The notes beneath the pieces were generated by a model. The model was not told the DNA's origin, did no database searches, and saw only the letters and a program-made list of their open reading frames with translations. Positions 43,033 to 51,631 of a stretch of DNA of 64,000 nt are shown one piece after another. Position numbers and translations under genes: made by a program. The first letter of the stretch is position 1; each line of letters starts with the position of its first letter. The DNA is from Mesorhizobium sp. M8A.F.Ca.ET.218.01.1.1. Lineage in GTDB: Bacteria > Pseudomonadota > Alphaproteobacteria > Rhizobiales > Rhizobiaceae. The DNA lies in NCBI RefSeq assembly GCF_004791165.1, contig NZ_SRUZ01000009.1, positions 150,873-214,872 on the forward strand, written 5' to 3'.

Positions 43033-44283
43033 ATGACAACGAAAGAAACGAAGACGATCCTTGTTATCGGTACATTCGATACGAAGTCGGACGAACTGAT
43101 CTATCTCGCTGACAGGATTGTCGCACAGGGCGGCCGAGCGCTCACGATGGACGTAAGCGTTCTCGGTGGTCCCATGCGGCCGACCGACATCAGCAAGCAC
43201 GATGTCGCCGAGGCTGGCGGGTCGTCGATCCAGACGGCGATCGCGTCCGGCGACGAGAACACCGCGATGCAGATCATGGCGCGCGGCGCGTCAATCCTGA
43301 CAGCGAGGCTGCACGCGGAAGGCAAGATCGACGGCATGATTGCCATGGGCGGCACCATGGGCACGGACCTGGCTCTCGACTGCGCTCGTGCCTTGCCACT
43401 CGGCGTACCGAAATATGTGATTTCTACAGTCGCGTATTCCCCCCTCGTCCCCGCGGACAGACTAGCGCCCGACATCCAGATGATCCTGTGGGCGGGAGGC
43501 CTCTTCGGATTGAACTCCATATGCAAGTCGTCTTTAAGCCAGGCTGCGGGCGCGGTTTTGGGGTCCGCGCAATCGGTCGAAACGCCGAAGCGGGATCGTC
43601 CCATCATTGGCATGATGAGCCTTGGCAGCTCGTGCCTTTCCTACATGAGACTACTCAAGGGCCCCTTGGAAGAGCGAGGGTTCGAACTTGCGGTGTTTCA
43701 TGCGACTGGCATGGGCGGAATGGCTTTTGAAAATCTGGCCGCGCAAGGATATTTCTGCGCCGTCATGGATTTCGCGCTTCCCGAGCTCGGGAACCTTCTG
43801 GTTGGCTCTATCGTCAACGGTGGCAAGGACCGACTTGTGTCAGCCGGACAGAACAAGGTCCCACAACTCGTCGCTCCGGGCTGCGTCGACTTGATAGACT
43901 TTCCCAGTTGGCAAGATATCCCCGCCCGCTTCGCCGGCAGACCCTGCCACGCGCACAATCGTTTGATCTCCTCCGCCGCGTTGAACGCGCAAGAGCGGCG
44001 CGAGACCGCCCGCGAGATCGGCCATCGGTTGGCCAAAGCCTTGGCTCCCGTGCATGTGATCCTGCCTATTCAAGGTATCGAGGAATGGGACCGGGAGGGG
44101 CAACCTGCCCATGACCCGGCAGGACTAGCAGCGTTCCTCGATGAAATGCGCTCAGCGATACGGCATCCGGTGGAATTGACCGAGATCGACGCGCACATAA
44201 ACGACGCGCTGTTTGCTGAAACGGTGCTTGGAATATTCGACGATTGGGTCGATCGAGGCATCGTCAAGAAGGCACTACAATGA
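43033..44283 (+). CDS. Tm-1-like ATP-binding protein (UPF0261 family)
   Basis: A 416-residue protein of the UPF0261/Tm-1-like family: LVIGTFDTKSDELIYLADRI at the N terminus (about 8-27), GMIAMGGTMGTDLA (about 105), ISTVAYSPLVPAD, MSLGSSC (about 190), and LPIQGIEEWDREGQPAHDP (about 350). The family binds ATP; its enzymatic role is not established, and plant Tm-1 blocks a viral helicase. Its place between two N-demethylases, overlapping the TMADH-like gene by 4 bp, suggests a catabolic reaction. ATG 43033 is used; a GTG at 43024 is possible. Confidence 0.85.
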   Translation: MTTKETKTILVIGTFDTKSDELIYLADRIVAQGGRALTMDVSVLGGPMRPTDISKHDVAEAGGSSIQTAIASGDENTAMQIMARGASILTARLHAEGKIDGMIAMGGTMGTDLALDCARALPLGVPKYVISTVAYSPLVPADRLAPDIQMILWAGGLFGLNSICKSSLSQAAGAVLGSAQSVETPKRDRPIIGMMSLGSSCLSYMRLLKGPLEERGFELAVFHATGMGGMAFENLAAQGYFCAVMDFALPELGNLLVGSIVNGGKDRLVSAGQNKVPQLVAPGCVDLIDFPSWQDIPARFAGRPCHAHNRLISSAALNAQERRETAREIGHRLAKALAPVHVILPIQGIEEWDREGQPAHDPAGLAAFLDEMRSAIRHPVELTEIDAHINDALFAETVLGIFDDWVDRGIVKKALQ

Positions 44284-46337
44284 CGATACACGCCACCCCG
44301 ATCGACGCTCGCTATGCGGTTCTGTTTGAACCCGTCAAGATCGGGCCGAAGGTGGCGCCAAATCGATTCTTCGCTGTGCCGCACGCGACGGGCCACTCTC
44401 CCCTCATGCCCAACGGCTCCATCGGCATGAGGGCGATGAAGGCGGAAGGCGGTTGGGGCACCGTCTGTATGCAGCTTTCCGAGATCGATCCGTCATCCGA
44501 TATCTCCAACCTGCCGATCGAGAAATTTTGGGATGAGGTCGACGTCAGGAGCCATGCACGGCTGACCGAGAGGATCCGCGAGCATGGCGCGCTTTCGGCC
44601 ATCGAGATCGGCCACAGCGGCATGCGTTCGCGGGGCCTGGCAAATGGCTATCCGGTTCTCGGCCCATCCAGTCTCCCCGTTCTCAAGCCTGAGGTCCCGG
44701 TCCAAAGCAAAGCCATGGACAAAAGCGACATCAAGTTGCTACGCGAGAACTATCGCGCCGCGGTTCGACGGGCGAAACAGGCGAACTACGACATCGTCTA
44801 TGTCTACGCCGCTCACGACGCGTCGATCCTGTGGCACTTCCTGACCCCGGCCTATAATCACCGAACGGATGAATATGGCGGCAGCTTCGCCAACCGGGTT
44901 CGGCTGCTACGCGAGGTCCTGGAGGAGGCCAAGGAAGAGGCCAGCGACGATATAGCCGTAGCCATTCGTTTTGCGGTGCATGAACTCACCGGGCCCAAAG
45001 CTATATCGAGTAGCGGCGAAGGGCGCGACGTGGTCGAGCTCCTGGCGGAAATCCCGGATCTTTGGGACGTCAATGTCTCGGGTTGGAGCCGCGACTCCGG
45101 AACCTCCCGCTTTGACCCCGAGGGCGCGCAGGAAGAATTTACAAGCTTCGTGAAAACAGTGACGACAAAGCCGGTCGTCGGGGTCGGCCGCTTCACATCC
45201 CCCGACGCAATGGTGAGCCAGATCCGCCGTGGCGTCCTCGATCTGATCGGTGGCGCGCGGCCGTCTATCGCCGATCCGTTCCTGCCCCAAAAAATCCGCG
45301 AAGGACGGGTGGACGAGATCAGGGAGTGCATAGGCTGCAACATCTGCGTGGCCTCCGACGCGTACTCGATCCCGCTGCGCTGCACACAAAACCCGACGAT
45401 GAGTGAAGAATGGCGGCGCGGCTGGCATCCTGAACGCGTTCCCAAAGCTCAGACCAACAAGAACCTCCTTGTCGTCGGCGGCGGACCTGCCGGGCTGGAC
45501 TGCGCCCTCACCCTCGCGCGGGCAGGCCACCAGGTGACAATCGCCGAAAAGTCGGAAGTGATGGGTGGACGCGTCACCAAGGAAAGCAGGCTGAAGGGCT
45601 TGTCAGCCTGGAACCGGGTCCGCGACTACCGTCTCTACCAGATGCAGCAGATGCCGAATGTCGAGCTTTTCCTAGGCAGCGAAATCACACCCGAGATTGC
45701 CTGCGAGTTTGGCGCCGACCACATATTCGTGGCCACTGGATCGCGCTGGAGGGATGACGGACTTGGCCGCACCCGGTACACGCCGATCCCAGGTTTCTCC
45801 GGTTGCGCTTTCACGCCCGACAGCATCCTGGACGGCGAGAGCCTGTCCGGTCCGATCGTGATCTATGACGACGATCATTACTACATGGCTAATGTCCTTG
45901 CAGAACATCTCGCGGCGAAAGGCCACGAGGTTCACCTCGTCTGTCCTCAGCCCGCGATTGCGGGCTGGATGGGCTACACGCTGGAACAGCCTCGTGTCCT
46001 CAGCGCCCTGATGGCGGCCGGCGTCAAGATGTATCCGAACACGACGGCCGTGGAGTGGAAGGACGGTGCGCTGCATATCAATCGGTCGGACACTTACGAA
46101 CCGTTGCCGGCTATCCCCGCAGCGGCCTTGCTGAGTGTTACGTCAAGACTTCCACAAGACGATCTGTCCTCCTGGCTTTGCGAGGCCGGTGTTCCGCACA
46201 CAACAATCGGCGACGCGGTCGCGCCGGGGATCATTCAAGCGGCGGTGTTTTCTGGACACAAGGCTGCCAGGGAGTATTTGGGAACTGAGCCGGCAGACCG
46301 CATCTTCAAGCGCGAGGTCCCGACCTTGTTCATCTGA
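44280..46337 (+). CDS. Trimethylamine-dehydrogenase-like FMN/4Fe-4S oxidoreductase, probable N-demethylase
   Basis: A 685-residue protein with an OYE-type FMN barrel (about 1-340), the cluster motif CIGCNIC then Cys 12 on (about 345-364), and a FAD/ADP-binding domain (VVGGGPAGLDCALTLARAGH, about 400). Compared with TMADH from memory, the catalytic Tyr and His (YVYAAH) and the Asp (SRDSG) are kept. The flavin-linking Cys of PHCIGAG is Ala here (PHATGH), and the aromatic-bowl positions are changed, so the substrate is not trimethylamine. TMADH relatives reduce ETF. ATG 44280 overlaps the Tm-1-like stop by 4 bp. Confidence 0.87.
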   Translation: MTIHATPIDARYAVLFEPVKIGPKVAPNRFFAVPHATGHSPLMPNGSIGMRAMKAEGGWGTVCMQLSEIDPSSDISNLPIEKFWDEVDVRSHARLTERIREHGALSAIEIGHSGMRSRGLANGYPVLGPSSLPVLKPEVPVQSKAMDKSDIKLLRENYRAAVRRAKQANYDIVYVYAAHDASILWHFLTPAYNHRTDEYGGSFANRVRLLREVLEEAKEEASDDIAVAIRFAVHELTGPKAISSSGEGRDVVELLAEIPDLWDVNVSGWSRDSGTSRFDPEGAQEEFTSFVKTVTTKPVVGVGRFTSPDAMVSQIRRGVLDLIGGARPSIADPFLPQKIREGRVDEIRECIGCNICVASDAYSIPLRCTQNPTMSEEWRRGWHPERVPKAQTNKNLLVVGGGPAGLDCALTLARAGHQVTIAEKSEVMGGRVTKESRLKGLSAWNRVRDYRLYQMQQMPNVELFLGSEITPEIACEFGADHIFVATGSRWRDDGLGRTRYTPIPGFSGCAFTPDSILDGESLSGPIVIYDDDHYYMANVLAEHLAAKGHEVHLVCPQPAIAGWMGYTLEQPRVLSALMAAGVKMYPNTTAVEWKDGALHINRSDTYEPLPAIPAAALLSVTSRLPQDDLSSWLCEAGVPHTTIGDAVAPGIIQAAVFSGHKAAREYLGTEPADRIFKREVPTLFI

Positions 46338-46502
46338 ATCGAAGCCTCCAGTAGCAAAACAAGGAGCGTCGGCCTGGCTGGGCCCTCTTCTCTCGTCTCA
46401 AGTCCGACGCGGGCCCGCCAGCAGGAGCACCGACTATGAGATCTCGCGCGCAGTCGACATGAACCAGCTGCCCTGATCGCGACAGTTTTGGGAGGAACAA
46501 TT

Positions 46503-48458
46503 ATGGCCGCAGACACACCCTTGTGGACCGCGACGCGGGACCGGATCGACGCCGCGCCGATGACGGCTTTTCTGAAAGCCGCTGCGGCGCAGGCGGACGC
46601 ATCCTTCGCCTCCTATGCCGAACTTCACCGCTGGTCGGTCGAGGATCGCGAGAGCTTCTGGAGCCTCGTCTGGGACTTCTGCGGCATCGTTGGCGACAAG
46701 GGCGAGCGCGTACTCGTCGATGGCGACAAGATGCCCGGCGCCTCATTCTTTCCCGACGCCACCCTGAACTTCGCCGAGAACCTGCTGAAGAAGACCGGCT
46801 CGGGCGACGCAATCGTCTTTCATGGCGAAGACAAGGTCGAGCGTCGGCTGTCCTGGAACGAACTGCATGCGCTGACGTCGCGCCTGCAGCAGCTTTTCCT
46901 GTCGCTCGGCGTCAAAAAGGGCGACCGCATCGCCGCCATGATACCCAACATGCCGGAAGCCATCGCCGCCATGCTGGCGACCGCTTCGATCGGCGCCGTC
47001 TGGTCGTCATGCTCTCCCGATTTTGGCGAGCAGGGCGTTCTCGACCGCTTTGGCCAGATCGAACCGGTCGTCTTCATTGCGCCGGACGGCTACTGGTACA
47101 ATGGCAAGGCCATCGAAGTCGCCGACAAGATCGCCGCGGTCGCGACGAAACTTGCCACCGTCCGCAAGATCCTGATCGTGGACTATCTCGGCACCTCTGC
47201 CGACGTAGCCGAAACCGTCGACAAGGCTGCGGCGCTCGAAGACGCGCTGGCGCCCTTCGCTGCAAAACCCGTGACCTTCGAACGATTGCCGTTCGCGCAC
47301 CCGCTCTACATTCTGTTCTCGTCAGGCACGACCGGCATTCCCAAATGCATCGTCCATTCGGCCGGTGGAACGCTGATCCAGCATGTCAAGGAACACCGGC
47401 TGCATGCTGGATTGCTCGATGGCGACCGCTTCTTCTACTTCACCACTTGCGGCTGGATGATGTGGAACTGGCTGGTGTCGGGTCTGGCGTCAGGCGCGAC
47501 ACTGCTACTCTATGACGGCTCGCCCTTCTATCCCGACGGCAATGTGCTGTTCAGTTTCGCCGATGCCGAGAAGATGACCTTCTTCGGCACCTCGGCCAAA
47601 TTCATCGATTCCGTGCGCAAGGCCGGCCTCAAGCCGATCGGCACGCATGATCTACAGAGCGTGCGGGCGATCTCCTCCACCGGCTCGCCACTCTCGCCCG
47701 AGGATTTCCGCTTCGTCTATGACGGCATCAAAAAGGATGTGCACCTGGCCTCGGTCTCCGGCGGCACCGACATCGTCTCCTGCTTCGTGCTCGGCGTGCC
47801 GATCGAACCGGTGTGGACCGGCGAGATCCAGGGGCCGGGCCTCGGCCTTGCCGTCGATGTCTGGGACGATGACGGCAAGCCTATCAGGCAGGAGAAGGGC
47901 GAACTGGTCTGCACCAGGGCTTTTCCGGCGATGCCGATCGGCTTCTGGAACGACCCCGAGAGCAAGAAATTCCAGGCGGCCTATTTCGAGCGCTTCGACA
48001 ATGTCTGGTGCCATGGCGACTTTGCCGAATGGACCGCCCATGGCGGCCTGATCATTCATGGCCGCTCCGACGCGACGCTCAATCCGGGCGGCGTGCGCAT
48101 CGGTACGGCGGAGATCTACAACCAGGTCGAACAGATGCCCGAGATTCTGGAGGCGCTGTGCATCGGCCAGGATTTCGACAATGACGTGCGGGTTGTGCTG
48201 TTCGTACGGCTGGCCGCCGGCGTGCAGCTGGAAGCCGATCTGGAAAAACGCATCCGGTCGAAAATCCGCACCGGGGCGAGCCCCCGCCACGTGCCGGCAA
48301 AGATCGTCGCCGTGTCAGACATCCCGCGCACCAAGTCGGGCAAGATCACCGAACTCGCGGTGCGCGACGTCGTGCACGGTCGCGCCATCAAGAACAAGGA
48401 GGCGCTCGCCAATCCCGAGGCGCTGGAGTTGTTCAGGAACCTGCCGGAGTTAGGTTGA
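46503..48458 (+). CDS. Acetoacetyl-CoA synthetase (acetoacetate-CoA ligase)
   Basis: A 651-residue adenylate-forming enzyme. The AMP-binding P-loop FSSGTTGIPKCIVHSAGG (about 278-295), TTCGWMMWNWLVSG (about 322), the Asp of WCHGDFAEWT (about 505), GRSDATLNPGGVRIGTAEIY (about 525), and the catalytic Lys in TKSGKITELAVRD (about 612) fit AacS rather than acetyl-CoA synthetase, together with the N-terminal SYAELHRWSVEDRESFW region. GGAGGAAC precedes ATG 46503. It activates acetoacetate, a product of the homogentisate operon at 20459-26375. A 165-bp gap separates it from module B. Confidence 0.93.
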   Translation: MAADTPLWTATRDRIDAAPMTAFLKAAAAQADASFASYAELHRWSVEDRESFWSLVWDFCGIVGDKGERVLVDGDKMPGASFFPDATLNFAENLLKKTGSGDAIVFHGEDKVERRLSWNELHALTSRLQQLFLSLGVKKGDRIAAMIPNMPEAIAAMLATASIGAVWSSCSPDFGEQGVLDRFGQIEPVVFIAPDGYWYNGKAIEVADKIAAVATKLATVRKILIVDYLGTSADVAETVDKAAALEDALAPFAAKPVTFERLPFAHPLYILFSSGTTGIPKCIVHSAGGTLIQHVKEHRLHAGLLDGDRFFYFTTCGWMMWNWLVSGLASGATLLLYDGSPFYPDGNVLFSFADAEKMTFFGTSAKFIDSVRKAGLKPIGTHDLQSVRAISSTGSPLSPEDFRFVYDGIKKDVHLASVSGGTDIVSCFVLGVPIEPVWTGEIQGPGLGLAVDVWDDDGKPIRQEKGELVCTRAFPAMPIGFWNDPESKKFQAAYFERFDNVWCHGDFAEWTAHGGLIIHGRSDATLNPGGVRIGTAEIYNQVEQMPEILEALCIGQDFDNDVRVVLFVRLAAGVQLEADLEKRIRSKIRTGASPRHVPAKIVAVSDIPRTKSGKITELAVRDVVHGRAIKNKEALANPEALELFRNLPELG

Positions 48459-49079
48459 TCGACTCGGCAAACAACCTCCCAGCATGGATCATCGGGCGCA
48501 AACGTGAGCGCCGACACATGGTGTGGCGCCAGGGGATCTCGTGGACATCGGGAGATAGAGAGGCGTGACGGAGGAGAGCGACATGAGCCATGGCGGCCAG
48601 CAGTCGGACATAATCTTTCTCACGAATGGCGCGTCGGTCGTGGGTCAAGGGATGAGCCGATTGCAGAGGATTGAGCCCTCAGCGGGCGCGGTGAGTGGAG
48701 GCTCTCTTCGCTCAGCCGTAAGCGAAGCTTAAACTGGCAGTTCGATGCGCGGGGGGAAAGACGGTAGCGCGATACCGACTCGAACCCCACAGTGGTTGAA
48801 TCAAGGTTGCATCACAGCGATCCAGGGACCCTAACCTCCTTCAGAAGCGCGCATTTCGACTGGAGGCGCAAGACAGCAAGTTCGAAAAGCTTCCAGGAAC
48901 CCCAGTCGATGGTCAATTGTAGACCGTCTGACGTCCACAATAGGGCCGATGAACGAACCCGCTGCGCGGGAGGGATGCCTGCGGTTGAGGTAGAGATCAA
49001 GAACCGGTCGTCGCGCTCGCGTTGAGCGTCGTTCGGCTGGAGCAGAGCATGGCGGGCTTCTTCAACAAGGAGCCTGACC
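48459..49079. other. Non-coding stretch before the IS91-type element, with structured segments
   Basis: These 621 bp hold no recognised gene. A GCGCC...GGCGC hairpin occurs near 48510-48533, and a small frame with a strong ribosome-binding site lies at 48583-48732. The right part, up to the integrase start, probably belongs to the mobile element. Its left end could not be defined because IS91-type elements lack ordinary inverted repeats. Confidence 0.45.
48583..48732 (+). CDS. Possible 49-residue ORF, unrecognised
   Basis: ATG 48583 follows GGAGGAGAG, a strong ribosome-binding site, and the frame MSHGGQQSDIIFLTNG... runs to a TAA at 48730. I recognise no domain. It may be the truncated start of a mobile-element gene, for instance a group II intron ORF, because the sequence upstream looks structured. 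That is a guess. It may equally be non-coding. Confidence 0.25.
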   Translation: MSHGGQQSDIIFLTNGASVVGQGMSRLQRIEPSAGAVSGGSLRSAVSEA

Positions 49080-49978
49080 ATGCACCATCCCGTTCTCGAT
49101 GCACCCGTCAGCCCGCTGCGCCAGCGGCTGATCGACGACATGAACATGCGGCGCTTCTCACGCGAGACGCAGCGCAACTATCTCCGCGACATCGGACGCC
49201 TGGCGACATTTCTCGGGCGTTCACCAGACACAGCGACCGCCGATGACCTGCGCCGGTTCCAGATCAACCAGCAGGAAGACGGCGTTCCCGTGCCGACGAT
49301 GAACAGCATCGTGTCGGCGCTACGGTTCTTCCTCACCCAAACGCTTAACCGCCCGGACCTGGCGCGCCGGCTCGTCCGGCTGTCGCATCCGCGCAACCTG
49401 CCCGTGGTGCTCAGTCGCGACGAGGTCGCCCGGCTGCTCAACGCCACCACCTGCCTCAAGCACCAGGCCGCACTGTCGATTGCCTATGGCGCGGGCCTGC
49501 GCGTCGCCGAGGTGTCGATGCTGAAGGTTGCCGACGTCGACAGCGAGCGCATGCTGCTGCGCGTCGAGCGTGGCAAGGGCGGGCGGTATCGCAACGCCAT
49601 GCTCTCGCAGGACCTGCTCGCGCTTCTGCGTGAGTGGTGGAAGGTCGGACGTCAGCAGGGCGTGATGCACCGCGACGGCTGGCTGTTTCCCGGACAGCAC
49701 GCGATGAAGCCGATCAGCACGCGGCAGCTCTATCACATCGTCGTCGAGGCGGCGCAGGCCGCGCCGACATCGCCAAGCGGGTCGGGCCGCACACGCTGCG
49801 CCACAGCTTCGCCACCCACCTGCTGGAAGACGGCACCGACATCCGGATCATCCAAGTCCTACTCGGGCATGCCAAGCTCAACAACACCGCCCTTTACGCG
49901 AAGGTGGCGACCCGGACGGTGCGTGCCGTGACGAGCCCGCTCGACAAGCTCGGCCTGTTCAAGTCGCCCGACATCTGA
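49080..49978 (+). pseudogene. Tyrosine recombinase (XerC/D-like) of the IS91-type element, frameshifted
   Basis: The N-terminal SAM-like core-binding domain (about 10-95: FSRETQRNYLRDIGRLATFLGR) and the first catalytic Arg (AYGAGLRVAEV, about 143) are in one frame. After about 49763 the sequence [17 protein letters not shown] with HxxR, the [12 protein letters not shown] region with His and Tyr, and the C terminus LGLFKSPDI continue in another frame. One base seems lost in GCCGCGCCGAC. The in-frame product ends early at 49931 with nonsense residues and lacks the catalytic Tyr. Confidence 0.78.
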
Positions 49979-49981
49979 GCC

Positions 49982-51107
49982 GTGCGCGCCTCGATCGAGG
50001 TCGCCGACATCTTCCGTGCTGCCGGACCCGCTTTCCGGGCCGCCCATGCAGGTCACCTGAGCCTCGCCCAGCTCAAGGTCATGTCGGCGATCGAGTATTG
50101 CCGCACCGCAGCCCTTGGCGGTCACGTCGAGGCTTGCGAGGACTGCGGCCAATGGCGGATCGCCTACAACTCCTGCCGCAACCGGCACTGCCCGAAGTGC
50201 CAGGGCGCGGCCGCACGGACGTGGTTGGCCGAGCGCGAGGCCGACCTGCTGCCGGTCGGCTACTTCCATGTCGTGTTCACGCTGCCGGCCGAGGTCGCCG
50301 ACATCGCGTTCCAGAACAAGGCGCTCGTCTACGACCTGCTGTTCAAGGCGGCAGCGGAGACGATGCTGACTATCGCCGCCGACCCGAAGCACCTCGGCGC
50401 CAGGATCGGCATCACCGCGGTGCTGCACACCTGGGGATCGGCGATGACACCATCCGCATGCCCACATGATCGTGCCGGGCGGCGGCACCGCGCCGGACGG
50501 AAGCCGCTGGATATCGTCGCGCCCGGCCTTCCTGCTCCCGGTGAGGGTTCTCGGCAAGCTGTTCCGAAGGCTCTTCCTCACCCGGCTGGTCGCGCTGCAC
50601 GACGCAGGACGGCTCGCCTTCTTCGGATCTATGGCGCACCTGTCCGCGCGGCAGGCATTCGTGCGGCACCTGTCGCCGGTCCGCAAGAAGCGCTGGGTGG
50701 TGTACGCCAAGGCGCCGTTCGCCGGGCCGGAGGCGGTGCTCGCCTATCTGTCGCGCTACACCCACCGGGTGGCGATCTCGAACCGCCGCCTGATCGCGTT
50801 CGACCACGACGGCGTCACCTTCCTTTACAAGGACTATCGCCGCGACGGCGTTGATCGGCAGCAGGTCATGACGCTGGCGGCTGACGAGTTCATCCGCCGC
50901 TTCCTGCTCCATGTCCTGCTGCGCGGCTTCCATCGCATCCGGCACTACGGCCTGCTCGCCGGCTCCGCCCGCAAGGCCAGCCAAGACTTCCGCCCGCCAT
51001 GCCCTTGCTGCGGCGGACGCATGATCATCATCGAGACGTTCGAGCGCCGGAGGCAGCCACGCGGTCCGCCCGATGCAACCGCGACGAACCGGGAGACAAC
51101 TCCATGA
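49982..51107 (+). pseudogene. IS91-family transposase, frameshifted at the HUH motif
   Basis: The N-terminal zinc-binding region (CEDCGQWRIAYNSCRNRHCPKCQ, about 48-70; the paired Cys are the landmark) is in the first frame. The metal-binding motif HHPHAHMIVPGGG (from 50448) and the catalytic Tyr region YLSRYTHRVAISN lie in a second frame that runs to 51107 and ends CPCCGGRMIIIETFER. The frames break exactly before the His motif, near 50447, consistent with two lost bases. Without correction the protein has no nuclease site. GTG 49982 is the presumed start. Confidence 0.78.
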
Positions 51108-51631
51108 CCCGGCATGGCATGGTCGAACCTTCACCCGCAGGCGCCCCGCCTCTGGCAACGGCCCCACGCGTGTCCATCATCAATATCGCCGCCCACAGCG
51201 TCGCAACGAGCCTCGTGCGGGATCGGCTAAACCGCGCGGAGGCACAACGAAGCGGCCTCCCCGCATCCATCCCCACCCTTCCCAGCAGCGGTCGCGCCGT
51301 CGCCGACACCAGCCGCAAATCGAAATCCCCATAGCCATCGCCTGTGGCCCACGGGTTCCTTCCTCGGGGACTTTCGAACGCCTGCCGGCGCCCGAAACTC
51401 TTCACGCTACCGGACGGTCCGCTATCGGGGCGAGGTCGACGGAAAGCTGCCATTCGGCAGATGACCTCTGAAGCCGAGGTTGAGGCGGGTTGACCCTAAG
51501 GAGCGGTTCTCAATGAGTGTGGTTGCGAGGCAGAGCTTTGCCAGATGGGGCACTGGAGCAGCATCCAGCTTGGCGGATGGCCAGATCGCGGGACCTGCAC
51601 TGCCACGGCTAGAATGCGCGGCCCGTAACGT
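51108..51631. other. Non-coding stretch after the IS91-type element
   Basis: These 524 bp contain no convincing gene. Short frames on both strands are compositionally odd and lack ribosome-binding sites. Part is probably the 3' end of the IS91-type element. The next gene, an MBL protein on the minus strand, ends at 51632. Confidence 0.45.

Larger units (their letters stand above)
49080..51107 (+). mobile_element. Decayed IS91-type element with accessory tyrosine integrase
   Basis: A XerC/D-like integrase gene (49080-49978) is followed 3 bp later by an IS91-family Y-type transposase gene (49982-51107). This pairing is common in rhizobial IS91-like elements. Both genes carry a frameshift, so the element is probably dead. 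The outer ends were not found; IS91 ends are ori/ter-like and show no target duplication. Flanking non-coding DNA on both sides may belong to it. Confidence 0.7.
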
